Below, one piece after another: positions 34,201-43,391 of a stretch of DNA of 58,147 nt. The notes beneath the pieces are model-generated. The model worked only from the letters and a program-made list of their open reading frames with translations. It was not told the origin of the DNA and did no database searches. Source of the stretch: Methanobacteriota archaeon (lineage in GTDB: Archaea; Methanobacteriota; Methanobacteria; Methanobacteriales; Methanobacteriaceae); contig JAEZAV010000141.1 of the NCBI GenBank assembly GCA_023430285.1, positions 1 to 58,147 on the forward strand. The letters run 5' to 3'. How positions within the stretch are numbered: the first letter of the stretch is position 1; each line of letters opens with the position of its first letter. The position numbers and the translations under genes were made by a program.

Positions 34201-36222
34201 TTGAAATTGGATAATAGATGGATCTCATTTTTAATGGTTGTCATGGGAATTTTCATAGCAAACCTTGCTTTTACAGGTCCTGTTGCAGCCACTGTATGGA
34301 CAATAAATGAAACAGATAATGGGATGATAACAAACAGCAATATACAGAAAATAATAGATAATGCTCAACCAGGAGACACAATACTGTTTACAGGAAATCA
34401 GTACACCATGATAAACCTGGCGATTAATAAACCATTGAATATTGTTAGTACGGTGGGTACTCAGATTTATTCCTGTGAGATGATGATTCCAGCTGGATCA
34501 GATGAGTTGACTGCTTTCTCTTTCTATGGTGGTGCTTCTGGAACAAATTTAACAGGATTTAACATTCAAAACAACAACGCGGGTTATGCTGTAAACATAA
34601 ACAACACAACCAACATCCGGGTATCAAATTGCAGCATGAGTTCATGGGGTGGAGTAGGGCTCAATATAAGAGACAGTCAAAATATTAAAATTAACAACAA
34701 CACGTTATACTCATCAGCCACCGGTATAAAATTAAATAATTCAAGTTCATCTATCATAACAAATAATATAATAAAAAATAACGATGAAAATGGAATATTA
34801 TTCGCAAACAACGTTTCAAACACTTTGATCAACAGTAACAACATCACATCCAACAAATATATTGGTATAAACATTCTAGAATCTTGCAACAACACAACAA
34901 TAACTTCAAACTCAATTACACAAAACTTTGCAACAAACTCAAATGATGGTTATGGAATTTACATTAACACAACAATTAACGGTCTTAACATCACAGGCAA
35001 TTACATCTTCAAAAATGGAAACTTCGGCATTTGCAATGATCTTGGAGTAACAACGCTAGTAAATGGTACAGAAACCTTAAACAATAACTTCATTTCGGGT
35101 CACGCTATCCGGGACGTTGTGCGATACATCGATGATGGAACTGGAAATATTGTTCGGGCACCTGTATGGATAGGTGAAACCTGCTTTGGAGGAGTTAAAA
35201 ATCTTTGCCCATCTGCAGTTTTATCTGGACAAGCAGTGTTAGGAAACATCACATCCAACTCCAACGGAGTATTCACAGTTTCCTTTGTGGATAGTAATAC
35301 AGGGATTAATCAAACAGGATTCGGTTCATTTTACGTAACATTCTTCCTGAACAAAAATGACACCACAAAGGGCGCAGCTGATCAAGGAGATATTTGGCAG
35401 AACATCCTGGTGAAAAATGGAACCGCAACAGTTGATTTCAGTAAATACAGTTTCAAATCGTCTAACAACACAATATTTGCAATGGCACCATACATATCAT
35501 TCAAATCGGCTCAGAAAACATTTTACAATATAACGGAATCAAATCTACCAAAACTAACACTTTCAACAACTTTAAACACTACAAAAACAGTCATAAAGAA
35601 TGGTGAAAGCTTAATATACAAATTCACAGTGAAGAACACGAACAACAGAGATGCCGCCAACCTTAAAATATCCAATATTTTAGCATCGACATACTTCAAC
35701 AGCTCTGCAAAACCATCACAGGGATCGTATTCAAATGGAATATGGAATATTGGAACACTCAAAGCAGGAAGTTCACTAAGCATCAGCATAAATGCTGTGG
35801 CCAAAAAATCAGGCATAGTCAAATCACAGGCACAGATATCAGGTTCAAATGTAAACATCTCCCTTTCAAACTCTGAACAAGTAACGGTTAACAAGTACGT
35901 TAATTTGGCTTACAAGAACACATTGAGCACTAGCAAGGTTAAGAATGGCAGTTATGTTTATCTTAGAACTAACATAACCAACACTGGAAAAGACTCCTCT
36001 GATCTTGTAAAGGTATACATGAGTTTGCCAGCGGGGGTTAAAAGGATAAGTACGAACTATCCGGCAGAGTTCAATAAAACTTCCAAGATGTGGAGTTTAA
36101 AGATTGCTGCAGGAAAATCTGTAACCCTAACAACCAAAGTACAAGTAACAAACAAGGGAACCAAGACAATAAAATTCTATAACAATGGAAAAACTGTGAA
36201 CAAATCTTTAACAGTTTATTAA
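34201..36222 (+). CDS. Secreted beta-helix surface protein with DUF11-like C-terminal domains
   Basis: A 673-residue exported protein. A signal peptide covers residues 1-30 (ending GPVAA). Residues about 40-320 are a right-handed parallel beta-helix with many N-rich turns (NIRVSNCSMSS, NIKINNNTLYSS, NSNNITSN). From about 440 come two Ig-like DUF11/CARDB-type domains, including FTVKNTNNRDAANLKISNI and SYVYLRTNITNTGKDSSD. There is no C-terminal membrane anchor. The C-terminal domain is closely related to that of the 969-residue protein at 43392. The start is TTG behind GGGGTG. It is likely an adhesin-like cell-wall protein; ligand unknown. Confidence 0.88.
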   Translation: MKLDNRWISFLMVVMGIFIANLAFTGPVAATVWTINETDNGMITNSNIQKIIDNAQPGDTILFTGNQYTMINLAINKPLNIVSTVGTQIYSCEMMIPAGSDELTAFSFYGGASGTNLTGFNIQNNNAGYAVNINNTTNIRVSNCSMSSWGGVGLNIRDSQNIKINNNTLYSSATGIKLNNSSSSIITNNIIKNNDENGILFANNVSNTLINSNNITSNKYIGINILESCNNTTITSNSITQNFATNSNDGYGIYINTTINGLNITGNYIFKNGNFGICNDLGVTTLVNGTETLNNNFISGHAIRDVVRYIDDGTGNIVRAPVWIGETCFGGVKNLCPSAVLSGQAVLGNITSNSNGVFTVSFVDSNTGINQTGFGSFYVTFFLNKNDTTKGAADQGDIWQNILVKNGTATVDFSKYSFKSSNNTIFAMAPYISFKSAQKTFYNITESNLPKLTLSTTLNTTKTVIKNGESLIYKFTVKNTNNRDAANLKISNILASTYFNSSAKPSQGSYSNGIWNIGTLKAGSSLSISINAVAKKSGIVKSQAQISGSNVNISLSNSEQVTVNKYVNLAYKNTLSTSKVKNGSYVYLRTNITNTGKDSSDLVKVYMSLPAGVKRISTNYPAEFNKTSKMWSLKIAAGKSVTLTTKVQVTNKGTKTIKFYNNGKTVNKSLTVY

Positions 36223-36382
36223 AGATTCTGTTCTTTCATTTTTTTTAATTTATTTGAACAAATATTTCGTTTTATTGACATGCATATAAATACAACTTGA
36301 CATAAAAAAATAATAACCATGATCAATCAAGAACTTGCTGATCAATGTGAATTTTCACATAATAAGAGTGGGACTGGGGGAC

Positions 36383-38329
36383 TTGAATATAAGAACTAAA
36401 CCTTTAATGGGACTAATTTTGTTTATAGCAGTGATAAGTGTTAGTTTTTTCAATGTTCAACCAGCATCTGCGGCAACAATTACTATTCAGCCCTCATATT
36501 ACTACAACACTACAAGTGTTTCAATAAACGACCAGATTCAGACTCTAATTGATTCTGCAAAGGATGGAGACACATTAAATTTCATAGGAAAGTACTATGA
36601 AAATTTGTCTTTGATCATCAAAAGATCTCTAAACTTGATCACCAATGTCAACACCACTGTTACAGGAGATACATCTGGACAACCAGTGTTCCTTGTGACA
36701 GGAAGTGGAAGCAGATGGACCAATATAACAGGATTTAAAATTAAATCTACATATGATGGTATATCTGTTAAAAATACATCTAATGTAACAGTATCAAAAA
36801 ATACTGTTACTTCAACCAATGGAACAGGAATAAAAGTATCCGAAAGTAATGGGGTAACTGTTAAGAAAAACACAGTGGCATCATCCCATACTGGTATTTC
36901 AGCTACAAATACAAAAAACAGCAATATTTCATCAAATAAAGTGAAAAATTCCGTTAGCAATGGTGTTGAAATACAAAAAAGTCATAGTGTTGAAGTATCG
37001 AACAACAACATCACCTCAAATGGTAAGCATGGTGTTTCAATAGCCAGTAGCGACCACGTTGCTGTTGATGGTAATGATATTGGGTACAACAATAACAATG
37101 GAGTAAATTTGGTTTCCACGAACCAAGTAAACATAAACAACAATACCATGGGGTACAATAATCTAAATGGTATTTATTTCGATACAAATGTGAAAAACAC
37201 CCAAATAACATCCAATGTGATCAACTACAACAGTCTATCCGGAATAGAATTATATGGTTCTGGTTCTTACACCAAAATTAATGGCAACAAAATTGATTGG
37301 AATCCTTTGGGGATCGATGTCAACTCCAAAACAGATTATCTAGATATTGGTCAGAACGTCATCTCAAACAGTAAATTCTTTGATGATTGTACTAATGGAG
37401 TAGGAATTAACATTGGAGCAGGGTATCAGAACTCCCCTACATTCTCAGTGAGTAATAATGCTATTTTTGGCAGTGGTAAATGGGAAATATGGGCTGGAGA
37501 TTCTGTCGCTGATGATGTAAATATTGGATACAATTGGTATGGATCGAGTGATCCTAGCCAAGTAAGAGTTTGCCGCAAAGTTGCAAAGAATCTAAATAAT
37601 GTTGAAGGATTTGGGTCGAATGGGGAATATTCTGCGGTATTTTTTGCTGGAAATCAGTTCGCAAATTTGCTTCAAGGGTTTGATGTAAAAATCCAGCTTA
37701 ACAATGGACCAATACATACTGAAACTGTAAAAAATGGCACTGCCACAACAAAGTTCTCTTCCAAGGAGTATCTGGCCAAAGGTAACTACGTAACAATTAC
37801 TGTGGGCAAACAACCACCTATAATAATATCAATCCCTGATGAGGATCTTAAAACTATCTTGGAACAACTACGTGAAGATGAAAGTAAGGGGAACAATGGT
37901 GGTAGTGAGGATAATGGAAAAGGAAATGGTGGAAATAGTAATACTGATGGTAATGGCAATAACGGAGGTAGTGAAGATAATGGTAATGGTGGCACAGATG
38001 AAAATAGCAACGATCCTGAAAATAACGGCCAAAATAATAATGGAAATCCTGGAGATAACCCAAGCCAATCATCAAGTGCCCCAAGCTCAGGTTCTTCTGG
38101 ATCTCCCAAGCTAGAAAGAACCAGTGCACAAGTAGATGGGGCAGGTGAAGCAGTTCAATCCACATCAATTCAGAATCATGAAAGTGATCAGTCAAAAACA
38201 GCACAAGAACTCTTATTTGATAATGTAAATAACCCTAACTTGTGGAGTATTGTTGCATTTATACTGTTGATAGCAACCATCGTAGTTTTTTATTACAGGC
38301 ATGAAATAATGTCCATTTATCGGAAATAA
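36383..38329 (+). CDS. Surface-anchored beta-helix protein with low-complexity stalk
   Basis: A 648-residue cell-surface protein: signal peptide (about residues 1-32), beta-helix of the NosD/CASH type up to about 420, a Gly/Asn/Asp/Ser-rich stalk (about 500-600), and a C-terminal membrane span NLWSIVAFILLIATIVVFYY followed by a basic tail. This anchor, with AQELLF just before it, resembles that of the 1198-residue protein at 39296-42892. I start at the TTG at 36383, which gives a normal signal peptide; the frame is open to a TTG at 36335. It is convergent with methyltransferase paralogue B. Function unknown; adhesion or cell-wall interaction is likely. Confidence 0.85.
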   Translation: MNIRTKPLMGLILFIAVISVSFFNVQPASAATITIQPSYYYNTTSVSINDQIQTLIDSAKDGDTLNFIGKYYENLSLIIKRSLNLITNVNTTVTGDTSGQPVFLVTGSGSRWTNITGFKIKSTYDGISVKNTSNVTVSKNTVTSTNGTGIKVSESNGVTVKKNTVASSHTGISATNTKNSNISSNKVKNSVSNGVEIQKSHSVEVSNNNITSNGKHGVSIASSDHVAVDGNDIGYNNNNGVNLVSTNQVNINNNTMGYNNLNGIYFDTNVKNTQITSNVINYNSLSGIELYGSGSYTKINGNKIDWNPLGIDVNSKTDYLDIGQNVISNSKFFDDCTNGVGINIGAGYQNSPTFSVSNNAIFGSGKWEIWAGDSVADDVNIGYNWYGSSDPSQVRVCRKVAKNLNNVEGFGSNGEYSAVFFAGNQFANLLQGFDVKIQLNNGPIHTETVKNGTATTKFSSKEYLAKGNYVTITVGKQPPIIISIPDEDLKTILEQLREDESKGNNGGSEDNGKGNGGNSNTDGNGNNGGSEDNGNGGTDENSNDPENNGQNNNGNPGDNPSQSSSAPSSGSSGSPKLERTSAQVDGAGEAVQSTSIQNHESDQSKTAQELLFDNVNNPNLWSIVAFILLIATIVVFYYRHEIMSIYRK

Positions 38330-38593
38330 TTTGTATCCAAACATAACAAAAAGCCTATTAAATGCTCAATAATCAATACTATATTCGCCAAAATTAGATC
38401 CACAGAACAAGCATATGAACAATAGATAATCATAAAATCTTAACAAAAATCATTCCTAACACAAAAATTTAAGCCAACTAAAACGAAATAATCCCAAAAT
38501 AAAATATCAAGAAGCCTAAAGCAAATTTTACACTCAAACAAAAAGAATAAATAAATGAATTTAAAACCAAAAAAATGGTTAATGAAGTAAAAA

Positions 38594-39208
38594 TTACTTC
38601 TCAAATACTATCAAATAGTGAGATAAAGTTCCATCATCTAAGACTTCACCGACCTCGGTGTCTAGTTGAACCATTTTCATGTCATGCTTTAAGAACATTT
38701 CAACCATTTCTTCGGGGCTGCTTTTGAATTTAACAGGAGGTCCATATCCGGAATCCATTTTTTTATAATCCATAACTGCTATTTTGCCCTTTGGTTTGGT
38801 GATCCTTTTCAGTTCTTCAATGGCATCATCTGCTGTTTCTTGAGCTACAAAATGGTGAAAAACATTGATCATCAATGTTATGTCTACTTCATCATCATCA
38901 AGAGTTATATTTCCTGCGATGTTTGATTCTAGGGGGATTATATTTTGAATTCCCTGTTTATCAATGTCTTTTTGCATATCTTCTATGGATGGTTGGTAGA
39001 TATCTAAAGCATAGATGATTGAATCGTCACCCATCATTTCTTGAGCAATGAATGAAGCATGACCGTCACCACATCCTGCATCAACAAATGTTTCATTCCC
39101 TTTAAGATTTAATCTTGAGATGATATCTCTAGCATCTAAAAATTCTTCTGTTGTTCTACCTTGTATTCTATGTCCATTTGATGGTACTAATCCGGTATTA
39201 GTTGACAT
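38594..39208 (-). CDS. Class I SAM-dependent methyltransferase, paralogue B
   Basis: A 204-residue methyltransferase, exact length match to paralogue A at 32878-33492. Shared motifs: GHRIQGR, FVDAGCGDGHASF, YALDIYQPS, LMINVFHHFVAQE and DGTLSHYLIVFEK. The start with GAGGAGAAC upstream is the ATG at 39208; the frame extends further but without a site. It lies 87 bases downstream of the large PQQ/PKD/beta-helix surface gene on the same strand and so is probably in its operon, behind the CGATA operator at 42940. A membrane-surface protein paired with a cytosolic methyltransferase is unusual. Substrate unknown. Confidence 0.87.
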   Translation of the reverse strand: MSTNTGLVPSNGHRIQGRTTEEFLDARDIISRLNLKGNETFVDAGCGDGHASFIAQEMMGDDSIIYALDIYQPSIEDMQKDIDKQGIQNIIPLESNIAGNITLDDDEVDITLMINVFHHFVAQETADDAIEELKRITKPKGKIAVMDYKKMDSGYGPPVKFKSSPEEMVEMFLKHDMKMVQLDTEVGEVLDDGTLSHYLIVFEK

Positions 39209-39295
39209 TTTTGTTCTCCTCTCTTGTACAGTTTTATGATTTAAATTATTAATTACTGATTTTAACATTTAAATTGATTATATGAAATTATATGC

Positions 39296-42200
39296 CTATT
39301 TTTTTGATTTTTTAAGCATCGTCAATATCTCCTTTCTATAATAAATTACAGAAACAATGATTAATAGTAAAATGATTCCTATTATGCTCCAAATTTGAAC
39401 ATTTTTATTTTCAGTAATTGGGAATATTTCTTGGGCAATTTTGGAATTTGAATTGGTTGAGCTTTCAGTTGAAGTTTTTGTGCCCTCTGATCCTGCGGCA
39501 CTTGACGAACTTGCGGCAGATGCTGGAGATGAAATACCGGTATTTGTAGCAGGACCTTGAGTGGAGCCTCTAGAATTTGTATTACCTGGTTTAGTTCCAT
39601 TTCCACCATTATTGTTACTGTTTTCGTTGTTATTATTTCCTTTTCCACCATTGGAGTTGTCAGAATCATCTGAATAAATTTTTAAAGTGTCTTTATAGTT
39701 CTGTTGAAGAGTTGATGAATATACATTTAAAGATGAACTCATCTGTTTATATGCGGCAGAAATGATGTTATTTGATGAGATTTCTATTTTCTGCCCTATT
39801 GGTACAGATCGGGTTGTTCCACTTAGGAATAAATCCACAGAAACATTGGGAAGCAGATTGTTTATTGAGTTACCATTTGCATCTTGAAATTCTGCTACAA
39901 CAACGTTAGGTGCAACTTTAACAAGTACCAATGACGCTGCTTCTGTACGTATTTTGTGACAGAAATTATTCGTGTTCCCATCAAAACTCGCGGGATTCTT
40001 CCCCTCAAAATGATAGTCGTATACATTCAAACCAATTGGAAGTTCATCAATTTTGTCTGATGTATCATGGCCACTTACATATTTTTTTGAATTTCCAGTG
40101 TTAAAACCAGTAATAACGTTGTACTGTACAATTTCGTTACCAGTTTGATACTTTGAATCACTTTGATAATGACTTCCGAAATTTATTCCGGTTCCAGAAT
40201 CTTCAACAGCAACATCGAATCTATCTTTAACACTACTTGCAATATAGTTACTTTGAATAATAATTTGTTGTCCGTTGGAATAATCCATTTGAATTCCATT
40301 TGCATTTCTTTCAATATAGTTCCACGAAGCTGTGATGTTTTTCAACTTTCCACTCAGTAAAATTCCTTCACCATAGTTATCATTTATTTTATTAGACTTA
40401 ATTAGAACAGCGGATGAAAGACCATTTTGACCCCTAACTGTTATTCCTTGACTATTATTACTTATATTGTTATTCAAGATATTAATTCTCTTTGAATTTA
40501 AAATATATGCTCCGCCTTCTTCTGAGTTGATACCTGCAGTTTTATTATCTCCATTTTTAGTAATTTGGGAGTTAATTAGAGTAATATCCGAGGAATTATA
40601 AATGAAAACTCCGACATTCGAATTTTTGGAAATATTATTTCCTGAAAGATGGATATTATCGCTGTTTAAAATACTTATCCCGATCAGTGAATTTATAAAT
40701 TGATTTTTGATAATATTGGTTTTAGAACTGTTAATTATCCTAATTGCAGCACTTGTTGAACTGATGCGGTTGTTTGAAATTGTAATATTATTTGCATTAT
40801 TTATGAGGATTCCTGGATTTTTGGTGCTGTTTATGGTGAATCCTATTATTTTGCTTCCTGAAGCCTTAGTGCTATTAATTAAAAATACAGCTGAACCTGA
40901 GGGGTTGGAAACATTTATCTTTGTACCTATATTACTTACTAAGGAAAGTTTTTTGTTGATAACTAATTGCAAATTATCATATGAAGAACCTTTAAAAACA
41001 ATGATACTTCCCGATGCAGCGTTATTCAGTATGTGTTGAATTTGTTTGCTAAGTGAACCATTGGTGTAGTAAGAAGCTTTTTGCACGTATATAACATCTA
41101 ATATGATGTATTTGTCTGTGTAAATTGGACTCCAATTGTTAGATGGATCTACTGCAGTGAATTTAAGTGTTGTTGTATCGTCAATACTGATAGGATATGT
41201 GTAAATCTGTTTAGTTGCACTGCTTTGAGGGTTTGTGCCATCAGTGGTGTAATAAATTGTTGCTTTGCCACTATCATCAGCGGCATTTATTTTGATATTT
41301 TTTTCTTGGGTGTATGTTCCGCTTTTTATATTCGAAGTTACAATTGGAGATTTTATATCTCTTTTTACAATATTGAATACTTTGGTTATTTGAAGTAAAT
41401 TGCCATTATTTAAAGTTACAGTTAAAATAACAGTATAATAACCACTTTTATTGTATTTGTGTGTAGGATTATGTTTTGTTGAGTTGGTTCCATCACCGAA
41501 ATTCCATTTCCATGATTTGACTGAGCCATTTGAATTTGCTGAAAATTGCTGTGTCAAGGAGGTTCCTTTAACATTTTTCATGGAGAAATCTGCTCCAATT
41601 GAATTGAAAGCATATAGTACGCCTTTAATTGTTCCCACATATAGACTCCCATCGTGTCCTATCGATGGTGATCCAACAATTTCACCGGTTGCATAAGTCC
41701 ATTTAATAGTCCCATTCCGATTCAGTGCGAATAATCCATCACGGCCTCCAACATAAATTGTACCTTTACTATCAATAATTGCGGATGTTAAACCAGTACC
41801 TGAAACTCCTTTAACATCATATGGGATGCTCCATATCAATTTTCCCTTTGTGTTGATGGCGTAGAGTTTACTAGCACTTACCACATATATCCTTCCATCG
41901 GAACTAATGGCTGGAACTCCGTACAATGGTTCTTGAATACTAGCTGTTATGTTAGTTATGTTAGTTGTATAAACCCACTTCAGTGATCCGTTAGTTCCAT
42001 TATCACTAATTGCAAACAAATAAAAAAAAGATCTAGGAACGTTCCCAGCGATGGTACTGGTTTTACTATTGGTAACGTAGATAGTTCCATCGGGACCTAG
42101 AGAAAGGGAGTCATAAACCATGTTCACATTATATTTGGGATTATTTGGATTATTTTGCAGCTTAAATGACCATTTAAGCTTACCATTGGGAGTTATGGCA

Positions 42201-42892
42201 TACGCAACTCCATCATAATCAACCATGTATATAGTTCCACTAGATCCAATTACAGGTGAAGTGCCGTAAATTTTTCCCATGATGTATTTCCATTCAACAA
42301 CTCCTGATTTAGAAATTGCATACAAAGTTCCAGATGTGTCCGTGGTGGTAGCGACGTAAATTATTCCGTTTTTTCCAATAACTGGTGATGACCCTGAATT
42401 GTAATTTCCAGTATGGCATTTCCATAATATTGTCCCATTAGGGTTTACAGCGTACGTGGTACTGTTCATCCAATTACTGAAATATATGGTCCCATCATTT
42501 CCAATGGTAGGAGAGCCCATTATTGAACTTCGGGTGGTTAAAGTCCATTTTAATTTACCAGTTGAATCAAAAGCATAAAGAATCCCATTGGCACTTCCTA
42601 CGTAGATCATGCCATTTTTCCCTATAACTGGTGTTCCATAAACTTTTATATTTTGATATGTCCATTTGGTGGTGTTGGTATTTGGACCTGAGTACTTTGA
42701 TTGGCCAGTGTTACTTGCATCATTATGGTAATTGGGCCAGTCTGAATTAGAGAGAATGTTAGAATTAGTGGAATTATGAGTAACATTAGTTGTATTATTT
42801 GCTGCACTAACACTTCCTATTGCAATTAAACAGTATAAAGCAATGAATAATAGGGGTAGCACTTTTTTAGTCTTTAACTTCACCATCTCCAT
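39296..42892 (-). CDS. Multidomain surface protein: PQQ-type propeller, PKD, chitobiase-like and beta-helix domains
   Basis: A 1198-residue exported protein. Signal peptide: residues about 1-31 (LFIALYCLIAIGSVSA). Residues about 45-425 hold PQQ-like beta-propeller blades (PVIGKNGMIYVGSANG, NGTILWKC and similar). About 430-510 is a PKD domain (WKWNFGDGT). About 515-600 is a chitobiase/CHB_HEX-like domain (ATIYYTTDGTNP). About 605-990 is a beta-helix. Then a Ser/Asn/Gly-rich stalk and a C-terminal membrane span IWSIIGIILLLIIVSVIYY plus Lys tail. I prefer the ATG at 42892; TTG at 42904 is in frame. The CGATA operator lies 48 bases upstream. Cell-surface binding or sensing is inferred. Confidence 0.88.
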   Translation of the reverse strand: MEMVKLKTKKVLPLLFIALYCLIAIGSVSAANNTTNVTHNSTNSNILSNSDWPNYHNDASNTGQSKYSGPNTNTTKWTYQNIKVYGTPVIGKNGMIYVGSANGILYAFDSTGKLKWTLTTRSSIMGSPTIGNDGTIYFSNWMNSTTYAVNPNGTILWKCHTGNYNSGSSPVIGKNGIIYVATTTDTSGTLYAISKSGVVEWKYIMGKIYGTSPVIGSSGTIYMVDYDGVAYAITPNGKLKWSFKLQNNPNNPKYNVNMVYDSLSLGPDGTIYVTNSKTSTIAGNVPRSFFYLFAISDNGTNGSLKWVYTTNITNITASIQEPLYGVPAISSDGRIYVVSASKLYAINTKGKLIWSIPYDVKGVSGTGLTSAIIDSKGTIYVGGRDGLFALNRNGTIKWTYATGEIVGSPSIGHDGSLYVGTIKGVLYAFNSIGADFSMKNVKGTSLTQQFSANSNGSVKSWKWNFGDGTNSTKHNPTHKYNKSGYYTVILTVTLNNGNLLQITKVFNIVKRDIKSPIVTSNIKSGTYTQEKNIKINAADDSGKATIYYTTDGTNPQSSATKQIYTYPISIDDTTTLKFTAVDPSNNWSPIYTDKYIILDVIYVQKASYYTNGSLSKQIQHILNNAASGSIIVFKGSSYDNLQLVINKKLSLVSNIGTKINVSNPSGSAVFLINSTKASGSKIIGFTINSTKNPGILINNANNITISNNRISSTSAAIRIINSSKTNIIKNQFINSLIGISILNSDNIHLSGNNISKNSNVGVFIYNSSDITLINSQITKNGDNKTAGINSEEGGAYILNSKRINILNNNISNNSQGITVRGQNGLSSAVLIKSNKINDNYGEGILLSGKLKNITASWNYIERNANGIQMDYSNGQQIIIQSNYIASSVKDRFDVAVEDSGTGINFGSHYQSDSKYQTGNEIVQYNVITGFNTGNSKKYVSGHDTSDKIDELPIGLNVYDYHFEGKNPASFDGNTNNFCHKIRTEAASLVLVKVAPNVVVAEFQDANGNSINNLLPNVSVDLFLSGTTRSVPIGQKIEISSNNIISAAYKQMSSSLNVYSSTLQQNYKDTLKIYSDDSDNSNGGKGNNNNENSNNNGGNGTKPGNTNSRGSTQGPATNTGISSPASAASSSSAAGSEGTKTSTESSTNSNSKIAQEIFPITENKNVQIWSIIGIILLLIIVSVIYYRKEILTMLKKSKK

Positions 42893-42939
42893 AATTTTGT
42901 CCAATAATATTCAAGAATAAATATATTAAGAATTTTTTA

Positions 42940-42963
42940 CGATAAGATTATATAAACATATCG
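42940..42963 (-). promoter_or_regulatory. CGATA/TATCG operator-promoter element, copy 3
   Basis: The 24-bp element on the minus strand (CGATATGTTTATAT, AATCT, TATCG), placed to drive the large surface-protein gene with a leader of about 35 bases. Confidence 0.8.
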
Positions 42964-43391
42964 TTTGAATTTTGAGAACTATGAAAATAATGATATAAAA
43001 ACAAAATTAATGGCCTAAATTGATTATAAATTGATATTTTTAATTTTTATTAAATTTTGTCTGTTTTATATAATAATTAATCTAAATAAAAACTTTATAA
43101 ATTTTAAAATTGAAAATAAAGTAAAATTGATCAAAATTCATAATTGAAAAAATTAATGGATGATATTTTCATAAAATAAAACACTATTTCTTATTTACTT
43201 TAGAGGTATTGCAACAACAAAATCAGTTTTATTATCTCCTACATTTGAAATTGACAGGGTATATGATTTTTTTTGGTCTATCAAACTGCCCACAAAATAT
43301 ATATACTATTCTTCAACAAATAAGATCGAATCGTATTCATTTACATTTCGATATAATTATTTGTAAACATTATGTATTGGAATGAAAATTT
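42964..43391. other. Divergent intergenic region between two surface-protein genes
   Basis: No gene seen. A TATA-like AAAATATATATAC at about 43295-43307 is the probable promoter for the plus-strand gene. No second copy of the CGATA element is present on that side. Confidence 0.4.
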
